64,000 nucleotides of DNA from CAZUXY01 sp964624235 (GCA_964624235.1 CAZUXY010000001.1:1-64000), one strand, 5' to 3'; shown: positions 8,576-16,861, counted from the first letter of the stretch. The notes: generated by a model not told the origin, from the sequence alone. A program made the numbers and translations.

Positions 8576-8606
8576 TCTTGACAAGAATAAATTGTATGAA
8601 TATACA
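8575..8606 (+). promoter_or_regulatory. tetR promoter with palindromes over -35 and -10
   Basis: A strong sigma-70 promoter: -35 TTGACA at 8578-8583, 17-bp spacer, -10 TATACA at 8601-8606. A perfect palindrome TTCTTGaCAAGAA (8575-8587) covers the -35 and another, TGTATgaatATACA (8593-8606), covers the -10. Operators in these positions are usual for autorepressing TetR proteins. A related 12-mer (GTACGAATGTTC, 9257-9268) occurs upstream of the next gene. Confidence 0.7.
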
Positions 8607-8635
8607 TTTAATAAAAATTCATTTTTAAGGAAACC

Positions 8636-9229
8636 ATGGGAAGAAAAAGCAATCAGGATATCCGCCAAATGGAAATCCTCCTTCATTATTATGAAGTGTT
8701 AAAAACCGAAGGCGTCGAAGGAGCATCTCTCGCAAAAGTAGCTGAGCGCATGAAGTGCTACCCCAGCATACTGATTCATTATTTTAAAAATAAAGATAAT
8801 ATGACCGTCGCTCTCGTCGACAACGTAACAAAAAAGTATGAAGATAGTTTTATCCGACAAGCTGAAAGCATAACAGATCAAAAAAAACGTTTATTATTTA
8901 TCATTAATTCAATGCTGAGTCCTCGCTGGACAGGCATACTGGATCCCGATGTATTCTACGCCCTTCTATACCTTGCCATGAGAAATAAAAAAATCAAAAC
9001 AAGAATTCAAAGGATGTACACCAGATTAAATGATTTTATTGTTAAACAGATTAGTTTATTTCGGGAATCAGGAGGCAATCCAAAACAAACCGCTGAACAC
9101 ATAGCAGACATGATAATAATGCTTGTAGAGGGATATGATTTATACCGTCTGGTCAAGGATGACCAAAAGGCCGTTAAGGTGTTGGAAAACTCGATCAAAA
9201 CAATAATCATATCAATGCTTGGCCTATAA
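8636..9229 (+). CDS. TetR/AcrR-family transcriptional regulator
   Basis: 197 residues. An N-terminal TetR-type helix-turn-helix (about residues 10-55: HYYEVLKTEGVEGASLAKVAERMKC...ILIHYFKNKDNM) is followed by an all-helical ligand-binding domain with no clear family match. TetR proteins are usually repressors released by a small ligand. The gene has an AAGGA site, a consensus-like promoter overlapped by two palindromes, and leads a same-strand cluster: PLP enzyme 66 bp downstream, then transporter and deiminase. It probably controls itself and that cluster. The ligand could be the substrate or product of the PLP enzyme. Base composition is AT-rich compared with flanking genes. Confidence 0.88.
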   Translation: MGRKSNQDIRQMEILLHYYEVLKTEGVEGASLAKVAERMKCYPSILIHYFKNKDNMTVALVDNVTKKYEDSFIRQAESITDQKKRLLFIINSMLSPRWTGILDPDVFYALLYLAMRNKKIKTRIQRMYTRLNDFIVKQISLFRESGGNPKQTAEHIADMIIMLVEGYDLYRLVKDDQKAVKVLENSIKTIIISMLGL

Positions 9230-9295
9230 TAATTGTGGTATTGTAATTTAATATAGTACGAATGTTCAAACAATATATTAAATCAGGAGTGATCC

Positions 9296-10549
9296 ATGGG
9301 ATACTATGATGGAGCAAACAACACAACAAATTTACCTGACAGCATAATGACAATGCCGAAAACAGGGAAAAGCCGGGAAGAAATCGAGGATATGCTTGAA
9401 GCACTGAACCAAAAGGATGCGCGGTATAATGAAGGCCACGCGGTACTCTATACCTTTACCCTACCCTGGCATGAAGTATCTGAACTAAGCCAGATGGCTT
9501 TTACTAAATATATGAAAAAGAACGCACTCCTTGATGATCTGTTTCCCAGCATAAAAAAAATGGAAGATGATGTTAAGAATATCTGCGCAAGTATTTTACA
9601 TGGAGGAACAGAAGCAAAGGTGAATCTCACGTCAGGCGGCAGCGAAAGTATCTATTCCGCTCTAAACGCAGCTCGCCAATGGGCCAAAGAACACCGGCCG
9701 GAAATTACAAGACCTGAAATTGTAGTTCCATATACAATACATGCCGCCTTCAGCAAATGGTGCAAATACACTGATATAACCATAAAAAGAATTAAAGTCG
9801 GCCCCGATTATCGGGCGGATATAAAGGCCATGGAAGAAGCCATTACATCAAATACATTCCTGATAGCCGGTTCTGCGCCGTGCTGGTCCTATGGTCTGTA
9901 TGATCCTATCGACAGACTCACAGAATTAGCGGGAAAGTACAATTTGTGGATGCACTCCGATTGCTGTTTGGGGGGATATCTTGCACCATTTGTCGAAAAG
10001 CTTGGTTACAAGCTGCCGCCATATGATTTCCGCGTGAAAGGCCTTCATTCGATTTCTGCAGACCTTCATAAATACGGATGGACTGCAAAGCCCTTATCAA
10101 CGGTCTTATACAGGAACGAGGAACTTCAGAAGTACCACTATTGCAATGTCGATGACTGGCCGTCGGGAATGTATCATTCAGAAGCGATACTGGGTTCCCG
10201 TTCGGCAGGACCCATCGCGTCCGCATGGGCTGTAATCAACTATCTCGGCGAAGAAGGCTATCTGGAGCTCGCGCGCCGTATTATGGAAAACCGCGATAGA
10301 TATATGAATGGTATAAACTCAATAGATGAACTTAAATGTTGGGATAATGATCTTTGTATCATAGTGTTTGAGACAGGCAGACTGGATACGTTCGAAGTGC
10401 TTGGATCCATGTATGCAAAAAAAGCCTATGTTTTCCCCATATTAGAGCCGCGGCTTATTCAAATCTGTCCAGATGCGGTTCAAAATCATCATATAGAATA
10501 TTTCATCAATATTCTTCGCGATGTCGTCACCGAATTAAAAAAGAAGTGA
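9296..10549 (+). CDS. PLP-dependent group II decarboxylase / sphingosine-1-phosphate-lyase-like enzyme
   Basis: 417 residues of fold-type I PLP enzyme. Visible features: phosphate/cofactor region NLTSGGSESIYSAL, the stretch APCWSYGLYDPIDRLTELAGKYNLWMHSDCCLGG with the cofactor-binding Asp, and SADLHKYGW with Schiff-base Lys259. The run through PDWPSG-like DDWPSGMYHSEAILGSRSAG, with LGEEGYLELARRI, is closest to sphingosine-1-phosphate lyases, which cleave phosphorylated long-chain bases. The same superfamily includes tyrosine, glutamate and other amino-acid decarboxylases. No N-terminal membrane anchor, unlike eukaryotic S1P lyase. Good RBS (AGGAG). The transporter starts 10 bp after its stop, and an agmatine-deiminase-like enzyme follows. 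The true substrate is open. Confidence 0.82.
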   Translation: MGYYDGANNTTNLPDSIMTMPKTGKSREEIEDMLEALNQKDARYNEGHAVLYTFTLPWHEVSELSQMAFTKYMKKNALLDDLFPSIKKMEDDVKNICASILHGGTEAKVNLTSGGSESIYSALNAARQWAKEHRPEITRPEIVVPYTIHAAFSKWCKYTDITIKRIKVGPDYRADIKAMEEAITSNTFLIAGSAPCWSYGLYDPIDRLTELAGKYNLWMHSDCCLGGYLAPFVEKLGYKLPPYDFRVKGLHSISADLHKYGWTAKPLSTVLYRNEELQKYHYCNVDDWPSGMYHSEAILGSRSAGPIASAWAVINYLGEEGYLELARRIMENRDRYMNGINSIDELKCWDNDLCIIVFETGRLDTFEVLGSMYAKKAYVFPILEPRLIQICPDAVQNHHIEYFINILRDVVTELKKK

Positions 10550-10559
10550 GTAAAGTCTG

Positions 10560-11951
10560 ATGAATAACGACCACAGACTTCCCATACATGTGAAAATAGC
10601 CTACAGCAGCGCAGAGGGGGCACTTTCTATCGTGTATACCATAATTTACATGATCGGAATGTTTTTCTTTACCGACATCGCCGGACTATCGCCTTCAATT
10701 GCCGGCGCCATTATGATGACCGGCACGATCTTCAACGCGATATTTGATCCCCTGGCAGGCATGCTTTCCGACAGAGTCACCACTCCACTGGGACGCAGAC
10801 GGGCATTTCTGTTATTTTCCGCGGTTCCTTACGGAATCACCGCAATTTTTCTCTTTACCGATTTCAACTTCGCTTCACCTTACCGTGAGATATACTATTT
10901 TATTATAATAACCGTATTCTTCTGGTTTTTTTCAGCCATTAATGTTCCCTATTCATCGCTATCCGCGGAAATGACCTCTTCGTATGATGAAAGAACATCG
11001 CTGCTCGGTTGGCGTGCCGGGGTCAGTCAATTGGGGTCATTGATCGGTGCGGGATTGCCTCTTTTATTGGTTTCATTTTTCACCGCAAAACTTTTATCGA
11101 GAAACGCAGCATGGTCCGCAATGGGTACCTGTTTTGGTTTGCTCTGTATTCCTCTTATTCTCACAACCTGGCGATTTACCAGAGGATATGAGACTTATTT
11201 TCTTAAAAACGAATCTTCTTTTAGAAAATCACTTTCCGGAATTACTTCCAACACCAGTCTGCTTATGACCATCGGCATGTACACATTCGGGTTAATGGCC
11301 GTTACAGCAACCGGATCTATTAGTATTTATTACATGACCTGTTATCTGGGATTTAACGATTTGCAGGTATCATTATATCTCGCAATCTTATTCGGGGGAA
11401 ACGTCATATGGGTACCTGCTATAGGAATAATCTCAAAAAAATTGAGCAAAAGACATGCGTATTTGATATTCGGAACAGTATGGGCGGTTTGCCAGATGTC
11501 TATTTATGCATTTATAAATCCTGCTCATCACATATTTTTTCTCATCCTTTTACTAATCGGATCAAGCGGGCTTATCGCCGTGTTCATGATCGGCTGGGCG
11601 ATGATTCCGGATTGCGTTGACGTGGATGAATATAGAACAGGAAAACGCCGGGAAGGTCTTTTTTTTGGAACCATGTTTTTTATCCAAAAGGCTTTCTGCG
11701 CCTTTTTGTTATTTCTGATCGGATTATTGTTATCCGGCATTGGATATGTCGCCAATTCCATTCAAACCGAGGAAACGATTGACGCAATCAGAATGATTAT
11801 GGGTCCAGGCATTGTTTCATTGATCGTGATCAGCATCCTGTTTTGTTATCGTATTCCGCTGACACGAAAAAGACATCAGTTGATACGCAATGCCTTGATG
11901 CATGATAACAGCAACAATTCATCGACGCGTGAAGAATTAAGTAAATTATAA
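10560..11951 (+). CDS. GPH/MelB-type MFS symporter
   Basis: 463 residues with about 12 hydrophobic segments. The loop after the second to third helix reads DPLAGMLSDRVTTPLGRRRAFLLFSAVP, the signature of the glycoside-pentoside-hexuronide:cation symporter family (MFS_2). The later DVDEYRTGKRREGLFFGTMFFIQK stretch is the second family hallmark. Members carry sugars and other small solutes with Na+ or H+; some bacterial homologues sit in clusters with lipid or amine metabolism. The start is 10 bp after the PLP enzyme stop, so the two are co-transcribed, and the transporter probably moves that enzyme's substrate or product. AT-rich like the rest of the block. Confidence 0.88.
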   Translation: MNNDHRLPIHVKIAYSSAEGALSIVYTIIYMIGMFFFTDIAGLSPSIAGAIMMTGTIFNAIFDPLAGMLSDRVTTPLGRRRAFLLFSAVPYGITAIFLFTDFNFASPYREIYYFIIITVFFWFFSAINVPYSSLSAEMTSSYDERTSLLGWRAGVSQLGSLIGAGLPLLLVSFFTAKLLSRNAAWSAMGTCFGLLCIPLILTTWRFTRGYETYFLKNESSFRKSLSGITSNTSLLMTIGMYTFGLMAVTATGSISIYYMTCYLGFNDLQVSLYLAILFGGNVIWVPAIGIISKKLSKRHAYLIFGTVWAVCQMSIYAFINPAHHIFFLILLLIGSSGLIAVFMIGWAMIPDCVDVDEYRTGKRREGLFFGTMFFIQKAFCAFLLFLIGLLLSGIGYVANSIQTEETIDAIRMIMGPGIVSLIVISILFCYRIPLTRKRHQLIRNALMHDNSNNSSTREELSKL

Positions 11952-12014
11952 CAATATTTGAATTTTGTGAATTAAAAGGATCGAAGCGGCAATTTCAACA
12001 GGAGGTTTATTCAT

Positions 12015-13472
12015 ATGAACATAAGATTACTGTCTATATCAATCACCGGATTTGTTCTGGGTTTTTTAATCGCGGGACTGGCTATACCCTCGATTAAGAG
12101 AATCATAGTCCGGCATGAACTGATAAAATACATTAATTGTGAATTTTCCGAATACCTGCCTCTACCCTATCACCTTATAACACCTAGTTCAATGCGGCAT
12201 TTGGTCGGTGAAGCCCTGCCGGAAATATATACGTACCTGGATGATGAAATACTGGAACATGTATACTCTGCAATGGAAAAAAAGAATTCAATTCATATTG
12301 AATACGCGAAAAACAATCCCGGTTCCGACGAAGCAATAGTCGGGTATATGGCGCAAACAAAGTTGATTTCTCAACTACATTTGTCCGATAAAGAAGCCCT
12401 GGAAAAAATCAGGGCACTAGATGTCACCCTTCATGCCATGGTACCGGCACGATCGTTCACCGAATACTACTCCTCCCAATCGCCGAAAGGAGAGATCACG
12501 TTGCCCGCCGAATTTGAACCTTTAGAATCTGTCCTTGTCGCGTGGCCGATTTATTATCCCTATAACTGGATAATTCATACTGAATTTGTGAAATCCATCA
12601 CCTCGGCTCACGCGGATGTACATATAGTATTGCCCAATAAGTTCTGGCAGAAGGGAGTGGAGATGTTTCTTTCGATGAACAAGGTGCCGCTTGACCATGT
12701 ACGATTCATCCATACGCCGATTGATAATGTATGGATACGCGATTATGGTCCTACAACCGTGTTTCAAAAAAAAACCGGCAAAAAGTGCCTGATAGCAAAT
12801 CCATATCTACCGAACGGAGAGCCATTTCCGAAAAAGGATGGAGAAGTCCCGCTAGATATCGGCCGTTACTATGGCCTGCCAGTATACAGACTGCCTCTCG
12901 TAATTGAAGGAGGAAACCTTATTTCAGACGGAAAGGGGACATCCATAATGTTCAACTCCCTGCTGAAGCGCAATCCCGACATCACCGAGGAAACAACAAA
13001 AAAGATATTAAAAGACTATTTTGGAATCGACAGGATGATCCTGCTTGAATGTCTGAAAGGAGAAATTACCGGCCATATCGATATGGTGGTGCGCTTTATT
13101 GACTCTGATACGATCATGGTGGCTGAAAGCGAGCCCGGTTATAAATGGTATAACGATTTTGAGAAAATCGCGACACACCTTTCAGGATTAACCTCGTCTA
13201 ACGGCTGTAAATATAAAATAGTAAGAGTTCCAATCGCGGACAACGATAATAACTCGGTTAATTTCTGGAGCTACGTCAACAGCCTTATCGTAAATAACAC
13301 GGTGATTGTTCCTGTGTTCGGCGTACCCCAGGATGAGAAATCACTTGATATATACCGTAAGACGATGCCGAAATATAAAATAATCGCTATTAATATGCGC
13401 AACTACCAAGTGGGATCCGTACATTGCCAGAGTAAAGAGATCCCCATCAGTATGTACGCTAAAAAGCGATAA
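12015..13472 (+). CDS. Membrane-anchored agmatine deiminase / peptidylarginine deiminase-like enzyme
   Basis: 485 residues. The N-terminus carries a membrane segment (LLSISITGFVLGFLIAGLAI) and a helical region of about 130 residues absent from ordinary agmatine deiminases (about 340-370 residues). The catalytic domain shows the family pattern: LPAEFEPLESVLVAWP, VWIRDYGPTTVF, EGGNLISDGKGT, His354 in GHIDMVVRF, WSYVNSLIVNNTVIVPVFG and the nucleophile Cys471 in SVHCQS. These enzymes hydrolyse guanidinium groups, making N-carbamoylputrescine from agmatine or citrulline in peptides. The anchor suggests action outside the cytoplasm. AGGAGG precedes the ATG. It is the last gene of the accessory block. 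Confidence 0.87.
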   Translation: MNIRLLSISITGFVLGFLIAGLAIPSIKRIIVRHELIKYINCEFSEYLPLPYHLITPSSMRHLVGEALPEIYTYLDDEILEHVYSAMEKKNSIHIEYAKNNPGSDEAIVGYMAQTKLISQLHLSDKEALEKIRALDVTLHAMVPARSFTEYYSSQSPKGEITLPAEFEPLESVLVAWPIYYPYNWIIHTEFVKSITSAHADVHIVLPNKFWQKGVEMFLSMNKVPLDHVRFIHTPIDNVWIRDYGPTTVFQKKTGKKCLIANPYLPNGEPFPKKDGEVPLDIGRYYGLPVYRLPLVIEGGNLISDGKGTSIMFNSLLKRNPDITEETTKKILKDYFGIDRMILLECLKGEITGHIDMVVRFIDSDTIMVAESEPGYKWYNDFEKIATHLSGLTSSNGCKYKIVRVPIADNDNNSVNFWSYVNSLIVNNTVIVPVFGVPQDEKSLDIYRKTMPKYKIIAINMRNYQVGSVHCQSKEIPISMYAKKR

Positions 13473-13480
13473 TCCTTTTT

Positions 13481-13565
13481 TCAGCACAAATTTCATAAAA
13501 TATTTGCAGTAAGTGGCTGAAATCAATAACCTTATCTCATTACAAAAATCCTTGTCAAAGCATGT
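13481..13565 (+). repeat. Right copy of imperfect ~84-bp direct repeat
   Basis: Partner of 7757-7840, in the same orientation. It begins 9 bp after the deiminase stop and ends inside the spacer of the putative promoter of the following gene, so the TTGTCA -35 box is within the repeat. Alignment by eye gives about 75 percent identity with one single-base gap. Confidence 0.7.
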
Positions 13566-13579
13566 TCCTGTAATATAAA
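13552..13579 (+). promoter_or_regulatory. Putative sigma-70 promoter of the UDP-sugar pyrophosphorylase gene
   Basis: -35 TTGTCA at 13552-13557, 16-bp spacer, -10 TATAAA at 13574-13579, about 80 bp before the ATG at 13661. The -35 box lies in a near-palindrome CCTTGtCAAAG. The corresponding left repeat copy also has TTGTC but a weaker -10. Confidence 0.5.
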
Positions 13580-13660
13580 TATTTAAGGTTTCGACCCCTG
13601 TCCGCGGTTTCCAGAGAGTGCGATATCGACGGGGACTATAAACACCCGCAGGAGCATCTA

Positions 13661-15043
13661 ATGATCACTTTTGAAAGTTACGACGACACCATAAAAAAGG
13701 TTTACACCCACGGGCAGCAACACGTTTTCACCTTCTGGGACGAACTGACCGACGGTGAGAAGAGGGAGCTGTTACAGGACCTTTCCGGAATAGACTTCGG
13801 CAAATTGAAACAGCTCTACGAAATCGCCGATAAGGACGGGACGATCAACCGTAAATTCGGTCCTCCCGATTATATCCCCCTGCCCATGTCCAAAGAAGAT
13901 AAAAAGCTCCAGTCCGAAGCACGGGAAGCGGGTACAGGGCACATCTGTGCAGGCAAAACAGCGGCGTTCGTGGTGGCGGGCGGCCAGGGCACACGCCTGG
14001 GATTCGACGGTCCCAAGGGTATCTTTCCCGTAGGGCCGGTCTCGAACAAATCCCTGTTCCAGATCCATGCGGAAAAAATACTTAAAAGCTGCTGGAAATA
14101 CGGGGTAGCCATCCCTTGGCTCATCATGACCTCAAGGGGTAACCATGAAGACACCGTGGATTTTTTCAATCGGCATAAAAACTTCGGACTCGACGCCAAC
14201 AACGTGACCATCTTTCCACAGAACATGATCCCTTCCATAGATCTCGAAGGCCGGCTCATTCTGGAAAGCAGAAGCCGGGTATTCCGCAATCCCGACGGGC
14301 ACGGGGGCAGTCTCACCGCACTGGAATCCTCCGGCGCCCTGAAGGCGATGGAACTTAAGGGCATAGAAACAATTTCGTACTTCCAGGTGGACAATCCCCT
14401 GGTAAGGATAATTGATCCGGTTTTCATCGGGTTTCACGTTATAAGAAACGCCGATGTCTCCAGCAAAGGGCTCCTCAAGGCCTATCCGGAGGAAAAGCTC
14501 GGCGTATTTGTACGCTTTGACGACGGCTCCACCGGCGTGGTGGAATACTCCGACCTGCCTGAAAAGCTTCAAAACCGGAAAGAACCCGACGGCAGGCTAA
14601 CCTTCAGGATGGGCAGCATAGCCATCCACCTGTTCAGGCTGAAGTTTATAAAAACGATCACAGGGGAGACCACGGCGGCCCTTCCCTTTCACGTGGCGCG
14701 CAAGAAGATCCCCTCGCTGTCTAGTGACGGCATCAGGGAACTGGAGGGATATAAGTTCGAAAAATTCGTATTTGACGCCCTGCCGCTTACCGGAAACAAC
14801 GTGGTTCTGGAAACCGTCAGGGAGGAGGAGTTCGCCCCGGTAAAGAACAGAAACGGTATCGATTCTGTGGACTCGTGCCGTGAGCTTATGAGTTCCCTTC
14901 ACCACCGGTGGCTGAAGGAGCGCAGTATCACGGTCCCTGAAACGGTTAAAGTGGTAGAGATATCCCCCTTGCTGGCGGTAGAGGCTGATGATCTGGATAA
15001 GGACCAGCAGGTACCTTCGGCCGAAAAGGTGTACCTGGAGTGA
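13661..15043 (+). CDS. UDP-N-acetylhexosamine / UDP-sugar pyrophosphorylase, eukaryotic UAP1 type
   Basis: 460 residues. The nucleotide-binding signature AAFVVAGGQGTRLGFDGPKGIFPVG (about residues 105-130), the NPDGHGGSL stretch and the FQVDNPLVRIIDPVFIG segment place it in the UDPGP family, closest to eukaryotic UDP-GlcNAc pyrophosphorylase rather than bacterial GlmU. It joins UTP and a hexosamine 1-phosphate, giving UDP-GlcNAc or UDP-GalNAc for envelope polymers. The N-terminal helical region (WDELTDGEKRELLQDL) is typical of UAP1. Well placed AGGAG site. It is the first gene to the right of the AT-rich block and has the GC-richer composition of the host genes. Confidence 0.87.
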   Translation: MITFESYDDTIKKVYTHGQQHVFTFWDELTDGEKRELLQDLSGIDFGKLKQLYEIADKDGTINRKFGPPDYIPLPMSKEDKKLQSEAREAGTGHICAGKTAAFVVAGGQGTRLGFDGPKGIFPVGPVSNKSLFQIHAEKILKSCWKYGVAIPWLIMTSRGNHEDTVDFFNRHKNFGLDANNVTIFPQNMIPSIDLEGRLILESRSRVFRNPDGHGGSLTALESSGALKAMELKGIETISYFQVDNPLVRIIDPVFIGFHVIRNADVSSKGLLKAYPEEKLGVFVRFDDGSTGVVEYSDLPEKLQNRKEPDGRLTFRMGSIAIHLFRLKFIKTITGETTAALPFHVARKKIPSLSSDGIRELEGYKFEKFVFDALPLTGNNVVLETVREEEFAPVKNRNGIDSVDSCRELMSSLHHRWLKERSITVPETVKVVEISPLLAVEADDLDKDQQVPSAEKVYLE

Positions 15044-15169
15044 TTTTACGCTAATCTGCTTGACATAACCGCGAAAACGGCGCTACGTTCGCGGCAAAGG
15101 CGCCGTCATTCGTCGATAAAAAGTTTCGCGCTTACATGGATTTCTAGGGAAAAGACCGTTGATAATAAA

Positions 15170-15194
15170 CTCTGCGCCTTCGTGTCTCTGCGGC
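15170..15194 (-). repeat. Dispersed intergenic repeat, copy 1 (degenerate)
   Basis: Contains ctctgcgccttcgtgtctct then gcggc, a degenerate form of the cctctgtgcctctgtggc element seen at 20066-20083, 20214-20231 and 21871-21896. It lies between the pyrophosphorylase gene and argB. Confidence 0.45.
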
Positions 15195-15262
15195 CGATGC
15201 ACTTCAGTTCATTTATCTATTATGGTGCTGTATTTTTATACCCGGCAGGAAAGGTTGGTTCC

Positions 15263-16126
15263 ATGAAAAAATACATCGAAAAGGTAAACACGCTCACCGA
15301 GTCGTTCCCCTACATTCGCGAGTTTTACGGTAAAACCATCGTTATCAAGTACGGCGGGCACGCGATGGAAGAGGAATCCCTCAGAAAGTCCTTTGCGGCC
15401 GACATGGTACTGCTGAAACTGGTGGGAGTAAACCCCGTGATCGTCCACGGCGGCGGGCCCCAGATCGGAAGCCTGCTGAAACAGCTGGGGAAGAAGAGCG
15501 AGTTTGTGGACGGGCTCAGGGTTACCGACGGCGAAACCATGGAGGTGGTCGAGATGGTGCTGGTGGGGAAGGTAAACAAGGAGATAGTCAACAACATCAA
15601 TATGGTAGGAGGCCATGCAGTCGGCCTGAGCGGTAAGGACGGGGGACTCCTGGTGGCCGAAAAGGTCTACCATAACTCCAATGGGAAACCAATGGATATA
15701 GGCCAGGTGGGGACGGTCAAAAAAGTGAACCCGCGCATCATCGAAACTCTCGACCGGGAACGTTTTATCCCGGTGATCGCCCCCATAGGGTTCGACGAAA
15801 CGGGAATGACCTACAACATAAACGCCGACATCGCGGCGGGAAAGATCGCTGAAGCGTTGAAGGCCGAAAAGCTTATACTGCTTACCGACGTCGAGGGGGT
15901 GAAGATCGCAGACAAACTCGCTTCTTCCCTTACCGACAGGGAGATCCCTGACCTGATTAAACGAAACGAGATCTCCGGCGGGATGATACCCAAGGTGCGG
16001 TGCTGTCTCGACGCCATCGCGGCGGGAGTCAATAAGACCCACATCATCGACGGAAGGGTCGAGCATGCCGTGCTGCTCGAGATATTCACCGATGCCGGGA
16101 TAGGCACCGAGATCGTAACCTCCTGA
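15263..16126 (+). CDS. argB: Acetylglutamate kinase
   Basis: 287 residues from the ATG at 15263, which has AGGAAAGG upstream; the longer frame from 15182 reads through the dispersed repeat and is unlikely. It phosphorylates N-acetyl-L-glutamate in arginine biosynthesis. The amino-acid-kinase motifs are clear: VIKYGGHAM near the N-terminus, VNPVIVHGGGPQIG, the GLSGKDGGLL stretch, YNINADIAAGKIAEAL and the C-terminal GGMIPKVRCCLDAI arginine-sensor-like region. Family length is about 280-300. No other arg gene is adjacent. Confidence 0.97.
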   Translation: MKKYIEKVNTLTESFPYIREFYGKTIVIKYGGHAMEEESLRKSFAADMVLLKLVGVNPVIVHGGGPQIGSLLKQLGKKSEFVDGLRVTDGETMEVVEMVLVGKVNKEIVNNINMVGGHAVGLSGKDGGLLVAEKVYHNSNGKPMDIGQVGTVKKVNPRIIETLDRERFIPVIAPIGFDETGMTYNINADIAAGKIAEALKAEKLILLTDVEGVKIADKLASSLTDREIPDLIKRNEISGGMIPKVRCCLDAIAAGVNKTHIIDGRVEHAVLLEIFTDAGIGTEIVTS

Positions 16127-16140
16127 TCACGGAAAAATGT

Positions 16141-16168
16141 TTGACATAAACCCTTCGGTCAATAGATT
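16141..16168 (+). promoter_or_regulatory. Promoter of the tRNA-Ser pair
   Basis: -35 TTGACA at 16141-16146, 16-bp spacer, -10 TAGATT at 16163-16168, ending 6 bp before the tRNA-Ser(TGA) 5' end. The spacing and exact -35 support it; the -10 matches four of six positions. Confidence 0.6.
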
Positions 16169-16174
16169 AGCCCC

Positions 16175-16258
16175 GGAGGGTTGTCTGAGCGGTCTATAGA
16201 GGCGGTCTTGAAAACCGTTGGGTTAACAGCCCCGGGGGTTCGAATCCCTCACCCTCCG
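16175..16258 (+). tRNA. tRNA-Ser (anticodon TGA)
   Basis: A class II tRNA with long variable arm. Acceptor arms GGAGGGT and ACCCTCC pair fully. The anticodon stem GCGGT/ACCGT encloses CTTGAAA with anticodon TGA at 16209-16211, and the T-arm GGGGGTTCGAATCCCTC is standard. CCA is not encoded in full (GCAG follows). It reads UCA and other UCN codons. Confidence 0.95.
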
Positions 16259-16278
16259 CAGATACCTCAATTAATCAA

Positions 16279-16363
16279 GGAGAGATGCCCGAGAGGCCGA
16301 AGGGGACGGTTTGCTAAACCGTTGTACCATTAGGTACCAAGGGTTCGAATCCCTTTCTCTCCG
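16279..16363 (+). tRNA. tRNA-Ser (anticodon GCT)
   Basis: Acceptor arms GGAGAGA and TCTCTCC pair. The anticodon arm ACGGTTTGCTAAACCGT gives anticodon GCT. A variable arm hairpin GTACC-ATTA-GGTAC and a standard T-arm AGGGTTCGAATCCCT follow. CCA is not encoded. It sits 20 bp after tRNA-Ser(TGA) and is probably co-transcribed with it. It reads AGC and AGU. Confidence 0.95.
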
Positions 16364-16383
16364 ATATTATCGTCAGGAACAGG

Positions 16384-16848
16384 ATGATCACACGCGAGAA
16401 ATTCCAGTCTGCGGTCTCAACGATCGCGACGAAAGCCCTTTTTCTGAAAGAAAAAGCCGTATACATATGGAAGCACGCTCCTTCGTACTGGAACGCGGTT
16501 TTTGAGAAAAAAAACGAAGGCTACCTTGCGGCCGCGGCGTATATCCCGTTCATCGGCTGGCTGTTGCCGCTCTACCTGAAAGAAGAGAGTGATTTCTGCC
16601 AGGAGAGCGGCAAGACGGGATTCATTCTGGCCATTTTTTTCACGGGCCTGGTATTAGGTCTTTTTTTCATCAACTTGTTTTTCATTCCCAGGGACTGGAG
16701 GGTGGTCCGTCTTATCATGGTACTGCTGGTGTATGCATGCTACGCAGTGTACTTTCCTCTCTGCGGGTACGGGATGTACCTTTCGGTGCACGGAAAAAAA
16801 CTTGAAATCCCGTTCCTTTCGCAGTATAGGAACATTATTCCGCTGTAA
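16384..16848 (+). CDS. Small membrane protein, unknown function
   Basis: 154 residues. An amphipathic N-terminal helix region (1-45) is followed by three to four hydrophobic segments: AAAAYIPFIGWLLPLYL, GFILAIFFTGLVLGLFFINLFFI and LIMVLLVYACYAVYFPLCGYGMYL. The AYIPFIGWLLPLYLK start and overall plan recall small DUF4870-type membrane proteins, but the match is weak and no function can be given. The start is at an ATG 21 bp after tRNA-Ser(GCT) with AGGAACAGG nearby. It lies between tRNA genes and may be part of the same transcript. Confidence 0.65.
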   Translation: MITREKFQSAVSTIATKALFLKEKAVYIWKHAPSYWNAVFEKKNEGYLAAAAYIPFIGWLLPLYLKEESDFCQESGKTGFILAIFFTGLVLGLFFINLFFIPRDWRVVRLIMVLLVYACYAVYFPLCGYGMYLSVHGKKLEIPFLSQYRNIIPL

Positions 16849-16861
16849 CCAGTAAACAAAC

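Noticed and set aside
15182..15262. N-terminal extension of ArgB
   Set aside because: The extension covers a dispersed repeat and lacks ArgB-like sequence; the ATG at 15263 has a ribosome-binding site and the family-typical start.
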